DNA of 64,000 bases from Bryopsis sp. KO-2023. Lineage: Eukaryota; Chlorophyta; Ulvophyceae; Bryopsidales; Bryopsidaceae. Location: the NCBI GenBank assembly GCA_030272585.1, contig BSYQ01000004.1, positions 4,898,001 through 4,962,000 of the forward strand, given 5' to 3'. Shown here piece after piece: positions 47,876 to 58,520 of the stretch. The notes under the pieces were generated by a model. That model worked only from the letters and a program-made list of their open reading frames with translations. It ran no database searches and was not told where the DNA came from. The first letter of the stretch is position 1. Every line of letters begins with the position of its first letter. A program made the position numbers and the translations under genes.

Positions 47876-48908
47876 ATGGAGGGTGAAGCTACCGACACTC
47901 CACTTTCGTCGCAGGGGTATCTGGAGGTGAAGGAGGTCGAATACACATCAGAAGCGAAAGGAAGAGGTGGCAACATTGCCGCCATCCAGCCAGATCACGT
48001 GTTTTTTTTCTCACACAGATGACGTAATCACTAACACTTATCAGCCAACACCTCCTGAGAATGACGAAGCTATTTGTTCATAAACCCCCTTCAAGCTGCA
48101 ATTGTGCACTCAGCGGTGATCACCATCCTCGATGTCAGACATACGATTGGGGGTCTCTAATCTTGCTGATGGGGGATGATTGCGTGGTGTTCTGTCTTTT
48201 TATCTAGGTGTGTTTGCTGTGAAACCAATTCCCAGGGGGGCATTAGTGGAGGTCGCTCACTGCATTCTCTTCCCCAAACAGGAATATGATGATCACTTAC
48301 GCCACACCGCAATGGAGCACTACTTGTTTGGCAAAACTGGTGAAACACGAAATACCCATTCCAAGATTGGGTTTTGATTTGAAAATGCATGGAATTAAGG
48401 GAGGGGAAAAAAAGGAAGAACAGCGTGGGTGCTGGAAAACCACCCTAGAGATCACTGTACAAACAGTTCCTGAGCAGTGACACCAGAAATTGATGAAATC
48501 GAGGGGTTTGCGTCTAAGTTGTAGAGCAACTTGGAATGGCTTTTTGAGGAGCCGAATCACTATGGGTGGGGTGGATGATTGCCAGCTGAAACTCACAGCA
48601 GAAGAAAACCTGAGCTTTTCTGGACACCATCTTCCTTGAATCGAACTGAGGGTTTGCTGGATTGGCAAGTCCTTTTATGTGAGGCAAACCGTTTATTTCC
48701 TTTTTCTGCAGATGATATGATGCTTCCGTTGGGGTTTGGTGCGCTGTTCAACCACAGTCGATCTCCAAACCTAGACTACAGGCTTGACATGCCGAATTTG
48801 ATCATCCGATATTATGCATGCAAAGACGTGTCGCCAGGCAGTGAGCTGTTCATATATTATGGCGGAGATTTGTGGTTCGACGAAGGGCTGGAAGCTTCAG
48901 ATGATTGA
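47876..48908 (+). CDS. minimal SET-domain lysine methyltransferase
   Basis: Three exons (47876-47966, 48208-48339, 48712-48908) give only 139 residues, almost all of it SET domain. GRGVFAVKPIPRG starts the domain across the first junction. LGFGALFNHSRSPN carries the SAM- and knot-forming NHS motif, and SPGSELFIYYGGD the closing GE.L.I.YG-type motif with its tyrosine. There is no pre-SET, no Cys-rich post-SET and no other domain. This resembles the free-standing viral-type SET proteins (vSET of chlorella viruses) rather than large chromatin methyltransferases. The substrate is probably a lysine of histone or another protein; the specificity is unknown. The start is the only ATG giving a phase-consistent join. 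Confidence 0.82.
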
Positions 48909-49504
48909 ATGAAGGAAAAAAAACAAAAAAGTTTGATCGAAAATTTGGGATAGGGCTGCCAGCCCAGCGAAAGACAGATCCTCCTCCAAAATTAAAAGAA
49001 GAAGAAGAAGAACGAGAATGGTGGTAGTTGTTGGATCGTGACCTGGAGGGTTGCCTTTCGATAAAGGCAATTTTTTTTTGTTAATGTGCGATTGAAACGT
49101 AAGGGCTGTGGTTGGGTTTTGTTGGTTAGTCAAAACAAGCAAAGCTGGGTGCAGAAAAGATCGATTCCCTTGTGAAAATTGAATGGGAAAAAATTTGAAG
49201 TCAGTTGACAGAGTAAATTGACAGCATTGCGAATGTCTAGGTTTCTTTTACAGAAGGATTCCTCCAAATCTGGCAGGCAAAAATCACTTTACCTCTCCTC
49301 CCCCCCCCCCCCCCCCCCAAAAAAAAAAAATCCTGTACACCAGCATGCAACATTTGGGAAATGCGAAAGCGAAATAAAACAACAGCCAGGAAAAATTCCC
49401 AGGATGACCACGAGAAGTTTTTCGGTGATTGGACGTTCCCCAAAAAAAAAAATATTGGGGTTCACTAATCTGAATGATTGTCTTACATATACAGATAGAA
49501 ACTC
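48909..49504. other. intergenic region between convergent genes
   Basis: It lies between the SET gene (+) and the GT8 gene (-). It contains a run of about 19 C directly followed by about 12 A (49300-49330). No gene is supported. Confidence 0.7.
49300..49330. repeat. composite homopolymer C19-A12
   Basis: About 19 C are directly followed by about 12 A. It is one of many CnAn (or TnGn on the other strand) tracts in the window. Confidence 0.9.
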
Positions 49505-50809
49505 CTACAAATCACCGACGCCCCCGCAAGAAAACGCTTGATGAGAACAGTCCGGATCGTGCCTATAGTCGGGCTCCCCCAGCTTCGAAAAATCCATCTC
49601 AGAATTTATGGAGGACATCGACGGCACATCCGGCTTGCCACAGCAACCCTTGCAATTCCCCTTGAAATAATACCAATATTTATTGTAGGGGTTCGAGGTT
49701 TCCTTCCTTATTCCAGAACTCCAGCCATGCGCAACATACACGGGCTCATTCGCACACCAGATTTCCTTACGCCTCGAATTATATTGATAATTGCACCCGC
49801 ATGGGAGAACCCTCAACGCCTCAGGCCTCAATCTGAAATAATTGTTCAGAAGGCATTGCTCCCCCCAAGCCGCCCTTTTGAAATCGATCCCTGGTGCAGT
49901 CCGATTCGAGAACTCCACTATGTCTTTGGAGAACCCCCTCGACCTCATTTTACCCAAATCCATCAACATAACCCCCCCATTGAAATAAGCCGGCTCAGAA
50001 TCGCACCCAAGCGAGTTTTGGCAGCTGCACATTGAACTCATCCTCCAGAGCACCGAAATCGGCCACCATTTCCTGAAGTAGGTATGCAGCGATTTGCAAG
50101 TCAACCCAGGTGGGGTATCCGTCTGGAACCCCATCGGCCAGCACAATTCTGGCTTGAAAATGCAGGCATCCCCTGTGTCATGCGACATGCCGATCAATTG
50201 CCCCTCGTCGAAATGCACATCGTAGCATGGGGTGAAATTCTGAACCACTCCGATATCCGTGTCCAGCACCAGCACCCGTTGAACATCCGGTGGCAGAATT
50301 TGACCCAAGAAAAGCTTACACAGCCCAGAGATATGGTAGGCAGGATCCACGTAAGGCTCCAGTGGCAGCACGGCTTTTTCGCAGAGCCGGTAATTGTAGA
50401 AGCTGAGGGTATGACTGGGGGGCATCAATGAGGATGCCTGTATTTGAGCAGAAGCTTCCTCGGAGGTGATCAAATGGAACTGTACCCTACGAGAAATCGA
50501 AGCCATGGTGGAACGCATGATCGACATGGCGTGGGTAACCACATGCATGTCGAAAATCAGCACGATGTGCATCGTGCCGTCATGGGTTGAATTTTGGCTG
50601 GAGAATTTTTCCAGGTAGGGTTGGATGTCTGCCTGGCGCACTCCATGAGAACAAGGAGTTTGTCCGTTATGTGAATTTATGGCTTTCCCCATGAGGCCTA
50701 GATTGATGTATGTGATGCATGCACATATGAGCAGGATGGTACCCACGATGCCGTAATTTGTTTTTGCCAGTCTTTGGATCTGCACCCATCGCCCCAGAAA
50801 AATGTTCAA
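49505..50809 (-). CDS. GT8-type Golgi glycosyltransferase (LARGE/GXYLT-like)
   Basis: Single exon, 434 residues. A short basic tail precedes one membrane segment (about 20-40, GIVGTILLICACITYINLGL), so it is a type II Golgi enzyme. The catalytic part has VLVLDTDIGVV with the metal-binding DTD (about 183-185), then YFNGGVMLMDL and WGEQCLLNNYF, the order seen in GT8 xylosyl/glucosyl transferases such as the first domain of LARGE and GXYLT. These are Mn2+-dependent enzymes that use UDP-sugars and retain configuration; donor and acceptor here are not known. Many cysteines in the lumenal part fit disulfides. It is head to head with the GT64 gene and convergent with the SET gene. Confidence 0.82.
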   Translation of the reverse strand: MNIFLGRWVQIQRLAKTNYGIVGTILLICACITYINLGLMGKAINSHNGQTPCSHGVRQADIQPYLEKFSSQNSTHDGTMHIVLIFDMHVVTHAMSIMRSTMASISRRVQFHLITSEEASAQIQASSLMPPSHTLSFYNYRLCEKAVLPLEPYVDPAYHISGLCKLFLGQILPPDVQRVLVLDTDIGVVQNFTPCYDVHFDEGQLIGMSHDTGDACIFKPELCWPMGFQTDTPPGLTCKSLHTYFRKWWPISVLWRMSSMCSCQNSLGCDSEPAYFNGGVMLMDLGKMRSRGFSKDIVEFSNRTAPGIDFKRAAWGEQCLLNNYFRLRPEALRVLPCGCNYQYNSRRKEIWCANEPVYVAHGWSSGIRKETSNPYNKYWYYFKGNCKGCCGKPDVPSMSSINSEMDFSKLGEPDYRHDPDCSHQAFSCGGVGDL

Positions 50810-51525
50810 AAAAACGAAAAAAAAAACAGCAGCACAGCTCAGGGAATTTCTTTTCAGAAGATGAAAATATCTCTATGTATATATTTCATATTTTTCTGAA
50901 TACAGGTTTCTACAAAATTTCACGATTGAAGAAACAGGTAAGCTTATTTCCATGAGTTGGTTTTAGTTGCAAGCGAAGCTTTATATTTTTATATTTTTGT
51001 ATACTTTATCAGTATTTTTTAAAACTTTTCCCTGAAATAAAATAATAATTCGAAGCTGGGAAGTCATGATAATAACCTTCTCAGGGAAAAGCAAAATATG
51101 GAGTTCGTATTCACCTGATGTGCAGCATTGAACGGGGTTTCCAGTCTCATTCTCCCAAATCGCCTGCTTCTCAATCGCATCCTGCCAATTCCTCACCTCC
51201 ATCACAGGGGGGGCGGCGGCGGAAGTTCGCTGCTTACCGCTGGCTTTTCCAGAGCTGTTGAGGAAAAGCGGAGGTGGGGGGACCTTTCCTGGTCAGGGTC
51301 TCGCTGCATTCTTGTCGGAATTTTGTTGGATAGGCATCACATCGGTCGGATTGATCCACTCAAAAATTGGCGGCGGTGTCCAATCACGAGGATTTATTCC
51401 ACGAGGAGCGGCCCCCTCGCCGGCTGTGTGGAAGCGGGCGAAGAGGTTTTTCAGGGGGGTGGATTAAAGGATCGGAAATAGAAAGGAAGGAGGGGAAAAA
51501 AACAACAACATCCGGATTCGAGAAG
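50810..51525. promoter_or_regulatory. divergent intergenic region, GT8/GT64
   Basis: It separates the starts of two Golgi glycosyltransferase genes on opposite strands. AT-rich, with no certain promoter element. Confidence 0.35.
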
Positions 51526-53801
51526 ATGAAACAGAGGAAAAAGGTGCCGTTCCCCAGGCTGTTGCAGCGGGCGAGAATGGTGGTTAAAGCAAACCCTTCG
51601 ACGAGGTGATTTCGATGTCATCTGCTTAAGTTGTGTCATTTCATTATTACTAATATTTTATTATTTTTCCAAAACAAGATCAAGCATTGGCCAACCGTGC
51701 AGAAATTGTCGCACTTATTTTTTATTACATAACTTTTAGTTACATAGATATTTGCTTTTCTTGTTTACATACATATTTCAAAAGAAAAATGAAAAAGAAA
51801 ATATATATATATTTAAAAAAAGAACCAGAAAACACACTATGACATGGTTTTTTGAGTGGTTTTTTTTGTGTGATTCTTTGTCAGATCGTCTCGAATTCGG
51901 AAGCTGTTGTATGGAATCCTGATTTTTCTGTTGATGGTTTGGGCATGGCCAATGACTAATGACATCATAGTGAGGAGGGTATCTGTTGCTTTATCAGCAT
52001 GCTTGGACCCCATAGATGATAACGTAAAAAGCGAATTTCGACTCAGAGATCTAGGTAGGATTGCAAAAAAATGTCATGAAAGCAAAAGAGGGGGGGGGGG
52101 GGAGGAAATAATATTATGAAGGAAGGAAATCGAACAGATGAAAAAAAAGTGCTAATCGCCATAACAACGAAAGAAGAAGGAGAAAACAAAAAGTATATTA
52201 CTGATGCTCACCAATACATACAAGCATACATATATATACATACATTCTCATTCATGTGAGAATGTAGTTCGTGAAGGAAAAAAAAAACAAAAGGTGTTTT
52301 TTTAATGGGTGTTTTTGAAATTTGTTTCAGGTGGAAATGAATCCTTGTTCAAAGTGACCATCCTGATCGCATCGCACGAAACCACGGGATATCGACCCGA
52401 TTGGCTCCGCTCCATCGTGAAAACTTACACTTCAGATGACTATAAAGGCGTCATAGATCAAGTGATCGTCATTTGGAACAACCCCGAAGAGCCGCCGCCC
52501 GTTTTGGAGGGTGCCAACGTGCTGAGAATGAAAGAAAATTCTCTGAACAATCGATGGATCGCACCCATTTCCCTGGTGAAAACGGAGGCCGTCATGATGC
52601 TGGATAATGACTTGATGGTGGACAGGGCAGGGATCGCATGCATGTTGAGGTGGTGGAATGCCTACCCTGATCGATTGATAGGGCCGTACGTCAGGTGAGG
52701 GAGTCTCTTTCGAGACTAATTTTGTTGGTTTTGTTGGTTTGGCTCAGCCATTTTTCTTTTTTTTTGTGAAAATCGCTTTTGCGAATTATCTGATGAGGTC
52801 GATAAACTCCAGAAATCCGGTCGGTTTCGATGAGTTCTTCTGTGTGTGTGTTTTTTTAATTCAAACGGTGCCAGCATCAGCTCAAAATTAGAAAGGCACG
52901 GTACGTGCTGAACAAGCAATTGCTAAGATCATTTTCCTTCTTTTTTGGGTTTTTTTTCTCGCTCTTTTTAGGTATTTCGGTACGGATGGAAGGTACAATT
53001 ACCGAGAAATGTTTTACACCAAAGCTGAGTACAAGGTGGTCCTCCCTAGATCGATGATGTTCCACAAGTGAGTAAATCCTCCACGTTTGAAAACAGAACC
53101 AGCGATTTTATTTTTCCTGGCACAGACGACATGATTCCGCTATTTACAAAAAAAAAAAACAACAACAGCAAACTCCTTGCAGAGTCCATCCTTTCGATTT
53201 ATTATTATTATTTAAGAAAAAATATACATGCGTTGAACAAACCTCTCCAAATGATTATCCCATCCTTTTCACTGGCAGCTGTGTTTTTTACTTCAAATCC
53301 GCACCGCCGAATTCCCTTATCACATTCACTCCTGGTCTTTTCTTTCTTTTTTTTTATGTTTTCAATACGGGTTGATGCCCTAACTCCTGCAGGAAGTTTC
53401 TCAGACTCTATTCCGAAATCCCCCAATCAATAAAAGACTACGTCACGAAAACACACTGCGATGATATGGTCATGAACTGCGTGGCATCCAGCGCCACCGG
53501 AAAGCCCCCTCTGAGAATCCAGCTTCCCAAATCCAGCATCGTGGATTACTTTGCCCTGTGTTTCAAAAGCAACAGAGCCAAAACCGGGGGAGTTTCTTTG
53601 ATATCAGGGTGGTCTCGAAACAGGGGGGAATGCACATATTTTATTCAAAAGCATTTTGGGTTTCCCCTGAAAACGACAGATGAGGTCGGTGAATGCTACG
53701 GGCTGGAAGCAACTTCGGGGCCTCAGTGCAGAGTGGATTATCAGAGATGGGGGGCCATGTTTTCGGGGGCGACTTGCAGCGATGTGACCTCCAGCAGCTA
53801 G
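51526..53801 (+). CDS. GT64 exostosin-like glycosyltransferase
   Basis: Five exons (51526-51605, 51885-52054, 52331-52694, 52972-53067, 53393-53801) give 372 residues. Exon 1 is basic and exon 2 supplies the anchor (LLYGILIFLLMVWAWP), so it is a type II Golgi protein. The GT64 fold follows: FKVTILIASHETTGYRPDWL, VIVIWNN, LNNRWIAP, MMLDNDLMVD with the DxD metal site (about 174-176), and HCDDMVMNCVAS near the C-terminus. GT64 enzymes include the C-terminal half of EXT/EXTL heparan sulfate polymerases and plant EPC1. They transfer N-acetylhexosamine or related sugars. The acceptor here is unknown. The N-terminal GT47 half of EXT proteins is absent, as in EXTL2. Exon 1 rests on phase and composition, so the start is less sure than the rest. 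Confidence 0.85.
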
Positions 53802-54181
53802 ATTTTAGCAGAGCAATCAATCAGTGTTTAGTGTTTTTGTTCCTTTCCTCTTTTTCTTTATTGTGTTTGGGTGTCTGGGTGGGGTTGGGGGAATGCTGCC
53901 CCTTCCAAAATCCTTTTTCTTTTAGTTTTTGTCAGTTCCTTCCAAAACGAGTTTCTGTTTCTTTTTTTCAAATAAGGAAGAATAGCAAGTCATTGGGTGA
54001 TCGATCGATGAGCCGTTGAGTGATTTTCTGTAAGGATTCTTTGTGTTCGTTCCGTCGCAATACAATCGCATGCAAGTAAAAACAGAAAAAAAAAGTATAC
54101 ACACAGCACATCAACAGCAACAGCTCAGAATTTTGAAATATACAAATACTGCTTTGAATATATGTTTCATGGGTTGGTGAA

Positions 54182-55789
54182 CTAACCAAACCCATGTCGG
54201 ATGTTGGTGGGGTTTCGCCTGAAAGAAACCTTTTTCTTGCCCCAAGTTAACCCCTTGGATCTCCACAGCAAGACACCACCCAGCAAAATGCCCACCAAGA
54301 AAACCAACCCCCAGCTTCCTCCACACACAGGACTCGTTCCCTCGAATATCTGGCCTGCGACACACTCCCCGTCATCGTTCACAATCCACATCCCTTGCTC
54401 TTTCATTTTCTTTGATTTAGTTTCCGCCCCATCCAGCCAATTGAAATGCACGATGTATGGCTGCGCCGCCAGCGCCTTCGACGGACCCCAATCCACGAAG
54501 AAATTGTGCCCGTTGGGAAACTTGCGTCGATCCAGAGCGACGACCTTGGCTCCGAAAGTCGTCACGCATCGACGTCTCCATAGCAGATGCGTCAGGATGC
54601 CGGGTCGTCCGCACAAACCTTCGTGAAACGAGGTCTGCTCGCGAGTGGTGGGGTTTTCCGTCGCGATGTCGATCACTCGCTGGAGGGATTTCGTGGATCG
54701 GTCGCCGTGCCTGACGAAGTAGAAGCCGGAATTGAGCTCGTGCAGGGGAGCCAACCAAGAAAACGAATCGCTCTGGACAATGAAGTCGAAATCCTCCACC
54801 TATTTCGCACAGAAAATTCGCTCACCACCACCACCACCAACACAAACCCCTTTTGAGGAATCATGTCCTGTTCGATTTGACGCCACTGACGCAGCAAGGC
54901 ACCTACCTCCTTCGAATTGAAATACGGCAAAGGGTTCCTCAACCAAGCGATGTCGACGTCCGTCATCACGACATCCAGGCCCAACCCCAGCGCCTTGGAA
55001 ACCGCTCGCTGCTTCACTTTCGCGATCGATTTGAACTCGGCACTGTGAAACTCCGCTTGCGTGGAGAAAGCGCCGCCCCGACCCACCCCCGAGCCTTCGA
55101 GCAACGCCGACGCATTCACTGCAGGAAAGTTCCTCTGCTTGCACATTTCCCAAGCCCCTTCGTCCAGCGCCACCATGGCGAAATTTTCCAGTCCCAGACT
55201 CCGCAGTCGACAGGCCATGTTGGCCAGAAAAGCGCTGTAGCCGCCAGTGGCGATCATGACGATTATGGTCCCGTTCGCGGAACGAGATCTCAAGACTTCC
55301 TCCGTAGACATCGAAAGCCACTCGGTTTCGGTGTGGGAAGGTTGAGGGAGGTGTAGGTCGGGTGCATGCATCCAGAGCGCATTTTTGGGCGCATGCATCC
55401 AGAGCTCATTTTTCGGCGCTGGGAGGGGAGTGCAGAAGGATAAAGGGAGGAAATAGTAGGCCACCTACGCCCAAACCAAGATTATCAAGCAGCTTTCAAA
55501 CAAACAAACAAAGAAACAAACATCAATTACATTGTGTAGGAGAGATATTCTCAGAATCGCAGAGCATCGTGCCCAGGCGACCCAATATAACATGGAAAAC
55601 GCGCGCTAGTTCAAGCGCACAGTCTTTCGCATTAAAACGATAGATCGACAGCCAAATCCCATTATCGCCCCAGGCCAAACCCATGATTTCGGAATTTGAG
55701 AATGGCATGCTCACCGTAGCGACGACCGCAAGGAGCAGAATCAAGGTTGGGAGGCAGGTCGATGATTTGCGCAACCCTCCCCGGACCAT
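54182..55789 (-). CDS. GT77-like nucleotide-diphospho-sugar transferase
   Basis: Proposed exons 55789-55531, 55418-54907 and 54799-54182 give 462 residues. The core shows GT77 features: IVMIATGGYSAFLANMACRL, VALDEGAWEMC, then VVMTDVDIAWLRNPLPYF with a DVD metal site. GT77 contains plant arabinosyl-, xylosyl- and galactosyltransferases of the Golgi. Exon 1 gives an anchor (LPTLILLLAVVATVSM), but its link to exon 2 rests on phase alone. Alternatively exon 2 could extend to 55464 through a TAG acceptor. Exon 2 begins with two tandem 27-bp repeats coding WMHAPKN. The C-terminus has a second hydrophobic segment (GLVFLVGILLGGVLLW) and a basic tail, which is unusual for the family. It is convergent with GT64 and divergent from LSM7. 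Confidence 0.72.
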
Positions 55790-55875
55790 CGCCAGCAGCT
55801 TTGATTATTACCTACGAAAACGACCCACTGCATTACACCAACGCGAAGTAAATAAGCAAATCCTGCAAGAGAAAG

Positions 55876-56121
55876 CTAAGCCTCCGGCGGCGGTTTATCG
55901 CTACTCACTGTAAAATCCGAGCAACCCGAAGCTGGGATATTCATTTCATCCTGCAGAAGTGGCGGCGCTGGACTCGAGACAGCTGGCTCGACTTCAGGGG
56001 TGGTTTCGCTGGAGGGATTGGCCTCGGAGGTCATTCGAATTTTCCCAGAAGGGGAATTCTGTGCGGTACTTTGCTCGGAGGGTGCCCTCAATTTGTGACG
56101 CAATGAGTTAAATGCACGCAA
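55876..56121 (-). CDS. hypothetical Ser/Pro-rich reading frame
   Basis: 81 codons from an ATG, rich in Ser, Pro, Glu and Thr, with no recognised domain. A donor-like ACA|GTGAGT sits near its 3' end. It could be a 5' exon upstream of the GT77 gene, but no phase-consistent join was found because stops precede the ATG at 55789. It lies in the divergent region shared with LSM7 and may be leader sequence only. Confidence 0.25.
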   Translation of the reverse strand: MRAFNSLRHKLRAPSEQSTAQNSPSGKIRMTSEANPSSETTPEVEPAVSSPAPPLLQDEMNIPASGCSDFTVSSDKPPPEA

Positions 56122-56278
56122 ATTTATGAACCAAAAAAGTTCAACGACAGAAACCGCACTTCAGCTTTTTGTGATGGAGTTCGGTCGCCGAACGTCAGAG
56201 TTGGTTACTTGAGCTTGGAGGTGCGGATTCTGGTCGATATTTTCGAACCTTTTTTTATCTTAAAGGTGAGGTCTTGAG

Positions 56279-57706
56279 ATGTCGAAGAAGGAGAGTGCCG
56301 TGGATCTGGCTCGGCTGGTGGATAAACCCGTCAGGGTGAAGTTGGCTGGAGGGCGAGAAGGTGGGGATAGATCAGCGTTTCTTGGCAAATCAGTAAAGAT
56401 CGGCGAGAAGCATGGTTTAGAGGGTCATTTGAAAAGAAACACACATGTGTGCATACATAGACTTGGTTTTTTTTTTCCTCACTTTTTTTTTGCTTTTTCT
56501 TGCTTGCTGAAGCCAAACAAAAAAGGAGGTAGTGTTGGGTCTATTTTCTGTACTCTTGGGTGAATATATGCACGAATTGTTGATGAAATACAGATAGAAT
56601 TTAGGTAAAGGTTGTGAAAGGAATTATTATTTTATTATTTTTTTTTTCTGAGTAGTGCTCTGTCGATTATTTGCATCGATGTTACATTTTTTCTGCAGCT
56701 TGATACGTACCATCAGCCATAAAAAAAACTGAAAATCGACAAGGAAAGCAAAAAGCCCCCAAGGAGTCTGTACATTTAAGCAAAGGAGGGTGTTTTTTAT
56801 TTTAAACTAAATTACGCTCTATATTTAAAATGTTAGCATGATTCGTGGAAGAAACGTGGATGCGTTGTGGGATGCAGTGACTGGAACTTTGAGGGGTTAT
56901 GATCAGCTGATGAACTTAGTCATTGACGAGACTGCGGAATATCTTCGAGGTAGGTACCCCCCCCCCAAAAAAAAAAAAAAAAAGAAGTAAACAAACAAGC
57001 AAACAAATTAATAAAAAAAATCATGTACTCACTGCACATTCAATCTTGCAATATTCTTTTTGTAATAAACAATTTAAAAAATACTCACTGCACATTCGGG
57101 CTTGCAGTAATATTTTTTGTCGTAAGTGTTTCTTGGCCACACAGAATCAGCTCGTCTTTGTAGACTGTAGATTGTTGTTTTTTTTTTTTTTTTCCATCCC
57201 CTCCCTTGATTTGCGAGTGCCAAACCGAAAAAGTCGAAAAGCTCGATCGTCCTAGAAATATTGTCTGGGGATGGAGGTCATGAATTTCCGTATTCCATGC
57301 AGATTCGGAGGATCACTCGAGAATAACCGACGATACTCGGCAGTTGGGGTTGGTGGTGAGTACCTGCTCTATCCGATCGAAATTATCATAATATTATTTT
57401 ATTTCGTTTCGATTTTTCTTTCTAAGGGATCACGTGTAATGTCCATAATTCTTTTTTCTGTGTTGATATATTGATGTGTTATCTACGTGATTCCAAGCCG
57501 CATTTGTCCAGGCTCTTTTTTTTTTTCTTTCCGGTATTCGAGTATTCTTTTGCATTCGAGATTTCCGCGGCTTTTGTTTTCCAAACTATTTTTTTTTCTC
57601 TTTGTTTCAGGTTTGCAGAGGTCCATCAGTCATGTTAGTTGCGCCGACATCAGGGACGGAAGAAATCCAACAAAATCCATTCACATCAGGGCAAGAAGAA
57701 ATTTGA
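56279..57706 (+). CDS. LSM7: U6 snRNA-associated Sm-like protein LSm7
   Basis: Four exons (56279-56360, 56878-56949, 57303-57355, 57611-57706) give 100 residues, the usual length. Sm1 reads [31 protein letters not shown] and Sm2 ends in LGLVVCRGPSVMLVAP, here with the LSm7-type C-R-G turn. LSm7 is part of the cytoplasmic LSm1-7 ring, which aids mRNA decapping and decay, and of the nuclear LSm2-8 ring, which binds the U6 snRNA 3' end. All joins keep phase, and the start agrees with LSm7 proteins. Confidence 0.93.
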
Positions 57707-58520
57707 TCCGTTTCACTTTCCAAAAAAAAAAAATCAAGCTTCTTAGGCAGGTTTTTGTAGTATTTTTCTTTTCGTTTTGGGAGGTACGAATTTGGAGATG
57801 CAAAAAAAAAAGAGTCATCGTTTGTCTTTAGCTTTTTCTTTTTTCTTTTTTTGGGGGGGAAGGGGGGGTTTGCAGCAAACATATATACACATGTATGGAA
57901 TTTTTAAAAGAGAGTGAAGCTCAAATACACATTCCACAGTTCCACTATTGTTTTTCTTCTAGAAGAAATTGGGAAAAAAGAAAAACCCTAGAAAATTTAC
58001 ACAATCCATTGATCCACCCATCCGTCAAATCAACCAATCAACCCAACCAAATCAATCAATCAATCTCCCTATTCCGAACTATGAAATTGCTTCTCTAGCT
58101 CTACCCCTTTTCTTCCCCCTTGCTGAAACGAGAATTAAAATAATAGTTTTTTTCTTTTTTTAAAAAGCACATCTTTTTTTCTTTTTTCTTTTTCATCTCT
58201 GTTTGATTTTCGTGCTACAAAATTCAGTGTTTTGAAATGAAATCCAAGTAACCCCCTGCCTACCATCCATCCAGCCAACCGAAAATAAAAAGTAAAACAA
58301 AGAATTCTGGAACCCCGCAACAAACCCCCATCACTAAAAAAGAAACTATACCAGCACCCCTGCCAGCGATCCACACAAGAAATAAAACTCCCCTACACGA
58401 AAACCCATCAAAAAAACACCCATTCTTCCAACCCTTTTTTCGTTTTTCAAGGGGTGTTGAGGGGGGGGGGGGAGGAAGGGAAAACTTGCACAAGTGGTGA
58501 TTATCTAAGTTCTTTTTTTT
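57707..58520. other. intergenic region between convergent genes
   Basis: It lies between LSM7 (+) and the WD40 gene (-). AT-rich, with T and G runs. A cluster of CAATCAACC-type motifs lies near 58020-58065. No gene is supported. Confidence 0.6.
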
